Shown one piece after another: positions 33,241 to 45,172 of a stretch of DNA of 64,000 bases. The position numbers were made by a program, and so were the translations under genes. The stretch comes from Agapanthus africanus (lineage: Eukaryota > Streptophyta > Magnoliopsida > Asparagales > Amaryllidaceae), in NCBI GenBank assembly GCA_030015575.1, contig CM057337.1, positions 374,131,582 through 374,195,581 of the forward strand, given 5' to 3'. Under the pieces are notes generated by a model. That model was given only the letters and a program-made list of their open reading frames with translations. It did no database searches and had not been told where the DNA came from. The stretch's first letter is position 1. Every line of letters begins with the position of its first letter.

Positions 33241-35416
33241 TGTAGGGTTCCTAGGCACTCTCAAGAGGTCTCACAAGGCATCAACCATGCCAATTTCAGA
33301 TTTTACGGTGCCGAGAAACCCTAGACTAGATCGTCGACTAGAAATTTAGGCGAAAAACAAAACTAGTTAACATCTTAACTAAAGGAGAGAGGCTACAACC
33401 TTTGTAGATCCGGTTCTCCACTTCCTTAGCTCCACGTAGGTGTCCTCTCGCTGTCCATCTCGAATCCCGAACTCAATCGTCGGCTTCAACGGAGAAATGG
33501 GCGGACTAGGTCGTCGGCTTCGTGCAGAAGATGATCTACGTCGAAGCATCACAAGTTCAAGCTCCAACTTCACCAAGTTGTGAAACTTGTGAAGAAAACA
33601 CCCTATACTACTTGGCAAGAGGTAAGGGTGAAGAAATAGGAGGTGGGTTCGCTTTAGAATTGGATTTCTCTCACTTTTTCTCAAGTTGCCATTGATGGAC
33701 TTAAGCTTTTCTTGAAGAAGAAGATGATCTAGAAGAAGAAAGAATATGATAAGTGTTGGATTTAAAATGAAAATAAATCAATACTTATCATAAGATAACC
33801 ATGGTAAAGTGTAGAGAATGAACTAGGGTTAGTTCAAATGGTTAGGGTTAAGCATGAGACAAGAATGGTTACAAAGTCAAAGCTTCATGAAGCTTCAACT
33901 AGAAACAAAGAAAGCCACCATTCTTATCATAATCTTTTCAAAATAAATAAACAAATAAATAAATGAAAAAGAAAAACCCTAATCATCAACTTAACCATGG
34001 TTTAATTCTTTACACTTAACCAAATGAGCAAGTATCATCAAACATGATACAAACATGTGCATAAAAGTATATCACATATACAATTTGCACATCGAGTGAG
34101 AAAAACCATTTAAAGTGAACCAATACTAGTTAATGCAAAGTAATATATTAAATATATAATTATACATTAAATCATTAAATCAACACTTGATTTAACGATC
34201 CGGTCATATCGCATATAACCGACTAGTATCCTATGTATCGGCTTATCGAATCAATCCTTAACTCGATATCTAGGTTATATCACATATAACCAATCGATAC
34301 ATTCATCGCGAGAATGGAATACGGTATCACATACACGCATTATTCTCGGTCCTGCACATATCTTATATGCGCTCCTATTTCGTTTCGCTTGAGCCAGGAA
34401 ACCTCTGTATAGGACTCTAAAGACTCGTCAATACGCCGGTAGCAGATGATGATCATATCAAGCACCTACAAGCCGCAAGCACCTAAAAGATCGACGAGCT
34501 AGCCCGCTCACACTCCTGTGAATCCAACCAGTAGCACTTACCGTACAGTCCGGTCTGTTCGTCTGATAAGTCGCATATCAAGTCTAGGGGTGGTAAACGT
34601 CAGACCCCAATAACCGATAAGTCGTGCCGATGTGAGGCTCATAACGGGTCGAGAAACTACTGGTAACACTTACCAGCAAATCTCTGATCAGCCCTGGCCA
34701 GGGACTTCCTGTTACGGCCAATCGAGCACAGCGCAACATCAACCCCCAATACCGGGAGAGACGAAACCCCTCCTATCGCTCATTGCCTCCATGTGACTCG
34801 GGACTGTACCTAAAGACCACCGTTTTGCACGCCCTCATGGACGTGGTAAGGTGGAGATCAAAGCACAGTGGGAATCACACAAGACTCTATGACGATCTCG
34901 GGTCTACAGACTAACCTGTACAAGTGTCACCTGAGAACTGCCATCTGACGTGAGGTATAATACCATCTGGGAGTTCTCGGCGAGTCCGTCTAGTGTACCC
35001 AGTCTACACTGAGCACCCGTATACTATCTCTGATGTCAAACACCAATGGATATAGGATCATCCATCGCCCATCTCATGGGTCGAGAAGCGTATACGCTAG
35101 TCTACTCTGGTATATCGATGCCCCGTCTTGATACACCCACGACTAGGGACCTTGAAGGATGTACTTATGGACTACCATGTCTCCACTAGTATGATCTGCA
35201 TCATAGTCCAGGTAGTCAAGTACACATCCTAAGGTCTTTACCAACATGTAACTATAAGACAGTTTAAAGAGACAAGTGTACATGTTAAGATAAAGAGCAA
35301 CCAGATAGCATGCTATCATATCGAGCAAGAAAGTCATCTCTATATATGTCCAAGCATCCAATATAATATACATCATCTGTACAATACTGGCCTCTAGGGC
35401 ATACATACAACTAACA
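33241..35416 (-). repeat. B2 5' LTR
   Basis: 2176 bp; same termini as the 3' LTR. Near 34480 it lacks about 37 bp (GCGGTCTGCTAAACG and following) that the other copy has. Otherwise only sparse substitutions were seen. Confidence 0.93.
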
Positions 35417-35421
35417 TTTAG

Positions 35422-35514
35422 TGCGCGGTGGTGCCGGTTCAAGAAAATTAAAGTTAACCATCGCTTCCGCATTTGGCCTCGGGATGGAGGCCGGGGCGCC
35501 GCCGTGCACTTACA
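35422..35514 (+). repeat. A2 5' LTR, terminal 93 bp
   Basis: It matches 53847-53939 of the 3' LTR and ends GTGCACTTACA. The start follows TSD TTTAG. Confidence 0.93.
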
Positions 35515-35515
35515 G

Positions 35516-35527
35516 TGGTATCAGAGC
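35516..35527 (+). promoter_or_regulatory. A2 primer-binding site
   Basis: TGGTATCAGAGC, exact, one base after the LTR end. Confidence 0.94.
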
Positions 35528-37830
35528 CTCGCCATTAACATAGTCTAGCTTTGTCTAATGTGTTTTACATTTCCGATCGAGCAAAAATTCCAAAATCCGC
35601 AATTTCAATAGCAACAGTTTTCTGTCGAAATTTTTTTGTCTCGAAAATTTTTTCAGGTTGTATAAAACTGGTGTACTGGAAGTCCTAAAAGTTCTGGGGA
35701 AATTCGAGACATTGATCTTTCAGGGAGAGCGCGGAACCGCGGCCAAACCCCACTTGGCGCCGCGGTTCCACCGCAGTATGGAGGGATCAATGCTTCAAAT
35801 TTTTCCAGTGGGCTTCTGGGGTGAAAATAGGGTTTCTGGAATATTATTTTTGGGCCCAGATTTCTTGATGTGCTACAGTAGTACTTGGGGGCCCACTTGT
35901 TAAAATTTGATCGATCGGATATTTTAAACACATTGATTCACAGTATTTACATTATATCTGCGACCGTGAATATCACTTGATCGGTAAATCCTGTCTAACT
36001 GCTATAGCCCGGTTAGACGGATTTGCGAATGTGACCTTCACGTTGATGTTCTGTATATTGCTGTGATGTTGCGGATCGGTCGTGGGGGATAGCCTAGATG
36101 CAATGCTAGTACAGTTTTTGTTGTATTATGTACATTTGATATTGCGGGGAGAGCGTCCGACATGTGGACTGCCGTCACTGCCTGTTTGTATTATTATTTT
36201 GGGGCACGACCAGGTTGCGGTCGATGTACCCGTTGTATGTATATTTTACTTTATGTACTAGGATTGCCCCACGGAGGGGTGCACGGATAGCCGGATTCTA
36301 GAGGGCAACGAGCCCGCATCTCATGGCATTGAGACGGAGGGGGCTTCACTCTAGAATTGGTGGGCTATTCGCCGCACTCGTAGGGGGTACAGGTTGACCC
36401 AGGAGGGGTGCCCAAGTTACCGGATTCCGTGAAGTGTTGGGTGGTCCATTCACGGTGCTGAAGGGGGCTGCCTCGCTTAAGGTTTTGGCGGGTAACTTGC
36501 CGCGCCCATAGGGGTCTAGGGATTTCATTGCACAGGCTATCCACACGACCAGGGGAACGTCGGGTTTCAGTAGTGGCTCTGTGAAACCCGGGGATCCCAG
36601 ATATCTGTATTGTTCTGTGATGCTGTACATTTCTGTGATGTTGCTTTGTTTTTTATCACGCCTTGAGCGAAATATTATATATTGGTATATATATTAGTAG
36701 ATGTTGTATATGTTTTGCATCCGCGCTAGTCCAGTCCCCGCTCTGTCGTTAGTTAGCTAACCTAACAGGTAATGACGGGACCCAGTGGCGAATGCGGATG
36801 GCATATACGTACATCAGTATATTTTCGTTCTTTGTGGTGTGATCAATTGATGGGACTGCGTTGATTCGGATCAATGCAAGTTAAGAACAAACCTAATCTG
36901 ATATTGTTGGAACACTTTTCAAAAAGCTGTTATTTGCAAGGACGTTCACTTTTGTTTTGCATAGTGGTAATCAGTTGGAATATCCTGCTCCTCAGTCGAC
37001 GAGGCAAGGGCCGAGATCCCTTCACCGGGAGTGACCCCTTGGACAAAAAGTTTGCGTCAGGGCAATAACTTCACTATAGCCGATTACTTTTGCTTTGCAC
37101 CGTGGTATTCAGTTGGAATATCCTGCACCTCATTCTACGGGGAAAGAGCCGAGATCCCTTCACCGGGAGTGACCTCTTTAGCAAAGGTTTTCATCACTAT
37201 ATTTTTATAAAGCTATCCGTTCCTTCAACGATATCAAGTTCATTACGTTAAAGGTTTTCGCCAGAAACCATTCGTAGCCCTCCGTCGTTTCATATGGGTA
37301 GTCAATAGTATTCAAGCTGTGTTTGTTGGCTAAAGTCAAGGCACAGTGTTTGGTAGCTGTTGGTTATTCATATGCAGCATAGATAGATGCGTTGGTTTGG
37401 AACAGTCGTACTGCCTTGTTGGCCAAAGTCAAGGGTAGGTATGGGTGGATTCAAATCAACCTGGAGAATGACGGATAGAACTTGACATGTGACTTATGAT
37501 TTGTTGGCCAAAGTCAAGGTCATAAGAGCATGGGGCAAAAATCACATCGGGAGTTTCTAAAGAAACTGAAACTTGCCAGATATGCGCATACCTTCTGGAG
37601 TGTGATAACGTGAGCGGATTCCGTCACATTATCATGCGATGATAGTTGAATCCCGATTCCCACTGATGAGTTGGTTTACTCCTCGGGTGATCCCGACTAA
37701 TTCTTGTTTTGGGTTTGGAGGAGAATTTGAGGTGACAGTGGAAGGTTTCCAGATTAGATAAATTGGTAACCATTCTGATCTAGGTTAGAGTGCACGCTGA
37801 GTGTTTCTTTTCTCTCTCTCTTTGGCAGCG
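35528..37830 (+). other. A2 5' leader with structured elements
   Basis: Non-coding, 2.3 kb, reverse complement of the A1 leader. GC hairpin GGAACCGCGGC 35733-35743 with GCCGCGGTTCC 35759-35769; branched domain CATCCGC 36718-36724 with GCGGATG 36794-36800, inner GTCCC 36734-36738 with GGGAC 36777-36781 and GTTAG 36748-36752 with CTAAC 36762-36766. Modules: CAAGGG 37005-37010 with CCCTTG 37036-37041, then AAAGAG 37143-37148 with CTCTTT 37174-37179. Triple hairpins include CTGTG 37317-37321 with CACAG 37342-37346 and CTTATGA 37493-37499 with TCATAAG 37520-37526, both with 20-nt loops. It ends in a pyrimidine tract and GGCAG before 37831. Confidence 0.72.
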
Positions 37831-40151
37831 ACCATTGACCCAATTCTAGACTATGACTCAGAGACCAAAATTAACCGAACCTTCTTTAACACTGGCTTTT
37901 GGATTGTCAGAGTTGCAGACCTCATTGCCACTCCTACTTTTACCCTTTTTCTCCAGGACACCCCGTATTGCTACGAACTTCCATTTCCATTGGACAAAAC
38001 CATCGTATGGTTATATACGAACTCGAAGGGATTTATTCGAGGATGGTTTCCGGTTCTGGAGAAAACGGATAGGATTATTCAGGTGTCTTTTCCTTTTACC
38101 TTCTCTCAGGTTGCGAGTACTCCTTGGTTTAGGAGATAGTACACCTATTACGCAAATTGGATAGTCTTCTTCCAAACCATAGGCAGGTGCCGACCGGTAG
38201 GGAATGAAGAAAACCAATTAGCCTAACGATGGTGTACAGAAGGTATTAAGTTAAGACATAACAAGGGATTAGTAAGAGGGCAAAGTAAATTGCGACTGAT
38301 ATTTACGACCAAACCAGGTATTTCATTACCACTCCCAAATCACCTTTGTATTTCTCCAGAACACTCCATATCACTACGAAAATCCACAGTTTATTGGATA
38401 CTCCATCGTATGGTTATATACGAACTCGAAAGGAACTTGTTCCAGTTTGGGGATGGATTCTGGTTCAGGAGAAATAGGAATAAGGTTTATTCGGGTGTCT
38501 TTTATCTTCACCTTCTCTCGCATTGCGAGTGCTCCTAGGATTAGGACAGTACACCCGTTATGCTTATTGGATAGTCTTCTTCCAAACCATAGGCTAGTGC
38601 TGAACGGTAGGGAAGGAAGAAAACCATTTGGCCTAAAGGGGTGTGCAGAAGGTAATGACTAAAGACATAAAAAGGGATTTGGAGAGGTGGCAAAGAATTA
38701 TACGGTTACAGTCGTGAATCTGGAAGAGGCATTATTGGGAATACCGGGATACCCCATCGAAACATTTCAATGTTTCAATTTCACTGTGTACTGTTAAAGG
38801 AAAACTGATTTCCCAATTAAACACTTGCTCCAGGGTATGTATTTACCAGGTATGATTCTCACATCTGTATGGTTTTACAGATGGTGAGTGGGAGTAAATT
38901 ATTGGGAATTGGATGATCATCCTCATTATATCGGGATTCGTTGTAATCGGTGATATTTGAGGAAATCACCTAGGCTGTTTGCCGGTCGGCAAATATTTGG
39001 TTTTGAATATCCGCTGTTGTGCACCAATTTCAAATTGATATATCTGTACGTCTATTTTCATAGAGTGAGATATACCTTTTTGAAATTATTTCTGTGACAT
39101 TTACCTATATCAGTGGATGGTTAGTTAAGGAGCATTAAACAGCGGTGTAATTCTTCTTAACCATAAGTACAGTTTTCAACCTACGACACACAGTGAATGA
39201 GTTATCAGACTCAATGGACTTATACAGAGTATTGTATGTTGTCCAGGGTCCATCAGGACAGAGGGGTTGGTCCTCGTACTATATTCGGTTTACTTATGAC
39301 TTCTCTAGTTTTTAGACAGGTGTTTCGTGGAAACACAGGGTCCGAATTTTGAGAAGTTATAGGTATTTGAATAAAGTAGAGAACCAGGTATTGCAAGTAT
39401 CGGGATTCTTCAAAGTGATCGAAGATGTAGATACTTGTGTATGGTATTCAGTTGATAGTAATGATTAAGAGATCTTGCTTCTCTTTCAGGTTATTCATAA
39501 TTGGAAGCATTCCTAAGTTGAGTAACGCTGATCGACCTCTTTCCATTTAGTTGTCATGCACTGGAGACAGTTGCATGATTTGAATCTGGTTCAATTAAAT
39601 CAGTGCCTCTGGTTCTATATTGGATATAGAACAGTTCATATCTTAACGATGTTAAGGTATGGGGAGTTGTCCGGTTTATGATTAAAACCAGACTCTGGAT
39701 AACTCAAGGCACGTTTCTATAATGGCTGTTTGTGGGTTGACCCAGGCTATGACGCGGGTTGACTTTCTACCATCTGGAAGATCAATAGTGATATTGTTCT
39801 TGACTTGCCACAGTTTTATTAAAAATGGATTTTTTCAGAAAACAGTAGTGGGAGTATGGTAGAACTGGAAGTGATTCCAGAACCACAAACGATTACTGAA
39901 GATTTGATAGGAACCTAAAGATTCAATCTGGTTTGACATTCCATTGGCCACTCCGCAGATTTGGTGGGTAACCTCAGGCACCCGAGAGGTACTCCGGTAG
40001 CCTCAAGGACGGTGATGGGGAGGTTCTTGTTTACCCACACTAGCCATTGTTGTTGTTCCAGACTGTGAGACCCGGCAGGAGGATGAGTATAGCGTCGTTC
40101 TAAACTTGCTTTAGAAGTGTACGTATATATGACTCTACCAGAGGGTTATCG
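37831..40151 (+). pseudogene. A2 decayed pol, first part
   Basis: The start codon position is ATT. The first 0.9 kb contains the 408-bp tandem duplication (about 37895-38705). From about 39640 INT C-terminal sequence is recognisable in broken frames (a copy of WGCPAYVK...NPDKLEARS and HATFLEKGF, then a VELE-V-P-TQTITEDL-like stretch at 39855-39910). At about 40105 it passes to FLNGDLEECVYMTQPEG-like RT sequence, where B3 inserted. Most of RT before that is missing. The 113-codon frame at 37801-38139 spans the presumed start and matches no retroelement domain I know. Confidence 0.72.
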
Positions 40152-42362
40152 TGTAGGGTTCCTAGGCACCCTAGTGAGGTCACACAAGGCATCGAACATG
40201 CCAAATTAAAATTTTAACGGTGCCGAGAAACCCGACTACGGATCGTTTGCTAGAAAACTAGGCGAAAAGATAACTAGTTAACACTTAACTAAGGGAATAC
40301 GGAAATACAACCTTTGTAGATCCGGTGCTCCACCTCCATAGCTCCGCAACGAAGTCCTCTCCGCTGTCCAAATCAAATCCGGGCTCTAGCGTCGGCTTCG
40401 TCGGAGAATGGGCAAGCTAGGTCGTCGATGTCCATGCCGAAGATGATCTATATCGAGGCATCGCTAAATCAAGCTCCACCTTCACCAAGTCTTGAAAACT
40501 TGTGAAGGAAACACACTCTACTACTTGGCAAGAGATAGAGGATGAAGAAATAGGAAGTGGGTTCAATTTAGAATTGGATTTCTCACTCTTTATCATCAAT
40601 CACCATTGATGACTTCAAGCTTTTCTTCTTGAGTTCAAGGAAGAAGAAGAAGAAATGATATGATAAGAATTAATAAAAATGAAAAGAAAATAGAATACTT
40701 ATCATAATTGAACCATGGTCAAGTGTAGAGAATAAATCATGGTTAGTGGGATGGTTAGGGTTAAGCATGAGACAAAATGGTCACTTGGTCAAAGTCTTCA
40801 TGAAGCTTCATGAACAAAACAAAAGAAGACACCATTTTCTCATTTGCTTTTCATTTTCCAAAATAAATGAATGAATAAATAAATAGATATGAAAATGTAA
40901 ACCCTAACCATTACATAACCATGGTTTAAACTTTACACAAAACACAAGTAAACATGCATCATCAAACATGATACAATCAAGTGCACAAAACTATATCGAA
41001 TATACAATGTGCACACCCGAGTGAGAAAATCCATTTAAAGTGAACCGATACTAGTTAATGCAAAGTAATATATCAAATATATAATTATGCATTAAATCAT
41101 TAAATCAACACTTGATTCAATGATCCGGTCATGTCGCACAAAACCGACAGGTATCATTAGTAACAACTTATCGAATCAACACTTGATCCGATAACCCGGC
41201 TATATCGCATATAACCGATCAATGTCACATCGCGAGAATCGAATACAGTATCACATACCGTATTATTCTCGGTCCCGCACATATCTCATATGCGCTCCTA
41301 TTTCGTTTCGCTTGAGCCAGGAAACCTCTGTGTAGGACTCTAAAGACTCGTCAATACGCCGGCAGCAGGTGATGATCATATCAGTAACCCACAAGCCGCA
41401 AGCGGTCTGCTAAACGTAACGGCCACCCGGGTATTGAGCGATCTGAAGATCGACGAGCAAGCCCGCTCACACTCCAGTGAATCCGACCAGTAACACTACC
41501 GTACAGTCCGGTCTGATCGTCTGATATGTCGCATATCTCGCCTAGGGGTGGTAAACGTCAGACCCCAATAGCTCGATAAGTCGTGTCGATATGAGGTCTA
41601 TAACTATTCGAGAAACTACTGGTAACACTTACCAGTAAATCTCAGCAACCCTGGGCAGGGATTTCCTGTTATAGCCAATCGAACACAGCGCAACATCAAC
41701 CCCTATACCGGGAGAGACGAATCCCCTCCTATCGCTCATTGCCTCCATGTGACTCGGGACTGTACCCAAAAACCACCGTTTTGCACGCCCTCTTGGACGT
41801 GGTAAGATGGAAATCAAAGCACAGTGGGAACCACACGAGACTCTATGACGATCTCGGGTCAACAGACTACTCTGTACCAGTGTCACCAGAGAACTGCCAT
41901 CTGACGTGAGGTATAATACCATCTGGGAGTTCTCGGCGAGTCCGTCCAGTGTACCCAGTCTCTACTGAGCACCCGTATATCATCTCTGATGTCAAACACC
42001 AATGGATATGGGATCATCCATCGCCCATCTGTATGGGTCGAGAAGGTATACGCTAGTCTACTCTGGTATATCGATGCCCCGTCTCGATACACACACGACT
42101 AGGGACTTTGAAGGATGTACTTATGGACTACCATGTCCCCACTAGTATGATCCGCATCATAGTCCAGGTAGTCAAGCACACATCCTAAGGGCTTTACCAA
42201 CATGTAACAGAGAGACAATCAGCATACACGTTAAGGTAAAGATCAACCAGATAGCATACTATCATGTCGAGCAAGAAAGTCCTCCTTATATACGTCCCAG
42301 CATCCACTACAATATACATCCTATGTACAGCAATGGCCTCTAGGGCATACATATAACTAACA
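40152..42362 (-). repeat. B3 3' LTR
   Basis: 2211 bp, plus-strand TGTAGGGTTCC...ATAACTAACA. It is nearly identical to 48315-50526; differences seen include GAGAAACC/GAGTAACC and CTATATCG/CTACGTCG. Confidence 0.93.
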
Positions 42363-42377
42363 ATCTCCCACTTGCAC
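42363..42377 (-). promoter_or_regulatory. B3 polypurine tract
   Basis: GTGCAAGTGGGAGAT on the minus strand, intact. Confidence 0.88.
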
Positions 42378-45172
42378 TAGGGTCATCTGATAGCAGTGGT
42401 TGCAGTATCTCATACTCAACCATCCCATAAAAGTCTCTCTCTAGGAACAGGCCTTTGTGAGTGGATCCGCTGTGTTGTCCTCTGAGTCTACTCTCCTAAC
42501 CTCGATCTCCCTGGAGATCAACCATCTCCATGATCAAGTGATACTGCCTTAGAATATGTCTGGATCACTGATGGGACCGGCGTTTCTTGGCAAAAGCCAC
42601 AACTCCATTGTCACACAATGGTAGGAACATAGTTCATCTCATGAACCTATATACACCCAAACAGCCTCTTTGGTAGCATCTTAAGTAGCGATGTATCCAG
42701 CCTTCATCGTCTAGTATGTCACGGTATCTAGCTTGGAACTCTTCCAACATACCGTCCCTTTACTGAGGGTAAAGACAATGCCTGCAACTGACATTCAGTC
42801 GTCTTTATCACCCTGGAACCCTTCCAGTGATTCTCCCCAGGATCGATTGATACCATCTTACTACAACTAGTGAGAATCCTAACATCCAATTAAATCTATC
42901 TCATAGATCCAAAACTCAGGATTTAGGAGGTATCATTTTGATCCTATATGGAGAATCATAGTGATAAGCGGAGATTGATCGAGCGTAGCATAGGAAACTC
43001 CTTCCCTATTAAGAGTATGTCATCCACGTACTCTACGAGGATCGTCACCATACTCCCTACTACCTTCTTGTTTATACAAGGTTCATCTACCATTTTGATG
43101 ACGTCAACTTCTTTGACCGCTTCATCAAAACAGATGTTCCAACTCCGCGATGCCTGCTTTATCCTATAAAGCATCTTGCACACGTTTCCGCTGCTCCCAC
43201 TGTCTACGAAGCCCTCTGGCTGTGTACTTATAGACACTCTCTTCTAAACATCATTTAGAAAAGCTGTCATGACACCCAACCACCAGATATCGTAGTCATG
43301 GTATGTAGCCGTGGCAAGTAGGATCTGGATGGACTTAAGCATAGCTACTTGAAAAGGTTTCATCATGATCCACACCTGGTCAATGATGCAAACCCTTAAC
43401 AAGTCTAGCTTTGAAAGTCTCAACTTTTCCATGTACACCAAGTAATCTTCTCAAGATATACTTGCTCCTGATGGGGATTTAACCCTTCAGATATAGCAAC
43501 CAAAGTCCATACTTTGTTGGTGTATAAGGATTCCATCTCAGATCGCTAAGCATCCAGCCATTCTTACAGAGTCTTACCCCTGATGGCCAGCTAGAAGCTA
43601 GTTGGGTCATCATCTCATGATGCAATCCTCGCTCCCACTGTCATAGAGAAACCTATGTATCTCTCAGGTGGGTGAGAAAACCCTACTAGATCGGCGGAGA
43701 GGCTGAAGTTCGTTGGTCTCTACTGAATCCTTTGGTTTTATCAAATCATCTGCTGCAGTTTGTATAGCTGGAACCTTTCCAGTTGTATATAACAGACATT
43801 GCCTCGAGCTTGTCCGGATTTTGCTTTTAAACATAGGCCGGACAACCCCAAATCTTAACTAACTTAAGATATGGGCTCTTCCCTTTCCATATCACATATG
43901 GAGTGGTAGGCAACTGATTTGATTCGAACCTATTCAATAGGTATGCAGTTTCTCAAGTGCATAACCCCTAAAAGGAAATAGGTAACTCAGTAATACTCAT
44001 CATAGAGCATACCATATCACATAGGGTGTGATTGCTCCGCCCCGATATACCATCGTGCTATGGTGTATACGGAGGAGTAATGCTGAGAGAGAATCTCATT
44101 CTCCTTTGGAATAATCCAGGATTTTCGTGCTCAAGTATTCTCCTCCTCGATCACATCAAAAGACATAATACTTATACCCGAGTTTTGGTTCTCTACTTCT
44201 AAATTATATTCTGTGAATAGCTCAAAAGGTTCGGACTTGTGTTTCAACAGGAACATATGTCTGAATCTCGAGAGATTATCAGAGAATGTAATGAAGTAGA
44301 AAGAACCGGTCTTGGCATGTGCAGACTGGGGACCTACATACATCAACATGTATCATCCCAAGAGTTTACCAACTCTTTCTCTGTTTCCAGTAAACGGAGC
44401 TACGGTCATCTTATCTTTGTGACATGACTGGCGAGTTTCACAAGATGTAAATTCAAACTGATTTAAATATGCATCTAAATGTAACTTAAGCTAGTCGGGT
44501 CACATTGATATGACCTAGTCTACAATGCCTCAAGAAGGATTCGTTCATTTCCGAACTCTTCCTCTTGTGTGTGTTCTATATACTAAAGAACTGTAGTTTG
44601 ATTTAGAACGTCAATGCTTTTAGATAACGTGCCTGAACCGATCAACTTTTGATATAGGAAATGTTCAAAACATTATCCAACTATACAAAATTTTATCATT
44701 TCTTTACTGATAAAGAGATAGATATGATTTTGTATATCAGGTTCGGTATCTAATAACATTTGTTCAGAATCAACGTATTGGTAATACAGGATGACAGTGA
44801 CCAACAGACTTGGCTGCAACACTTGCCCCGTTTTCTGCCTCATGAAACTTATCACCCGTTCTCAGTTCTCTACCTTTCTGTAGCCCTATGTAACAGATTA
44901 CATATCTGGGATCCTGATCTGGTATCACATACCCAGGACGTAAAGGATACTGAGAAACAGTTCTATATAATGAACACACCCGAAGATGATGCATCAGCAT
45001 GCATTCTCTTCGTTTGGGCGGCACGGGAAATCTGGTATTCCCCAATTTCCTGCTCTGTCTTATAACAATTATAAGTTGGAGAGGGACCAACGTTCCCCAG
45101 CTCAGTATAACAAGCGGGTTCGGTCAGTATTCCGTATTATTATCTTGATTAAGGCGTGATATGGTCACTACC
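42378..45172 (-). pseudogene. pol: B3 pol, heavily decayed
   Basis: Only fragments remain: RT at 43237-42956 (QASRSWNICFDEAV ... YVDDILLIGK, so the catalytic loop survives), RT N-terminal pieces near 43441-43244, INT near 44349-44131 (FITFSDNLSRF), and a PR-region remnant near 45090-44770. RH is largely lost between 42380 and 42900. Frameshifts and stops occur about every 100-200 bp. The start codon is ATA instead of ATG near 45163, and the CAG before it is CTG. No Gag is present. This contrasts with the near-identical LTRs. Confidence 0.88.

Larger units (their letters stand above)
24864..35416 (-). mobile_element. Family B retrotransposon B2, structurally complete
   Basis: 10553 bp with LTRs 24864-27077 and 33241-35416, primer site 33228-33239, polypurine tract 27078-27092 and perfect TSD TTTAG (24859-24863, 35417-35421) in the A2 5' LTR. 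The LTRs are nearly identical except for a deletion of about 37 bp in the right copy near 34480. Pol has only two obvious lesions. B2 is the best candidate in the window for a source of recently active Pol, but it lacks Gag. Confidence 0.95.

Noticed and set aside
37801-38139. 113-codon plus-strand frame as an intact family A gag
   Set aside because: The expected initiator is ATT, no capsid or zinc-knuckle motif is visible, and part of it is duplicated further on in broken frames.
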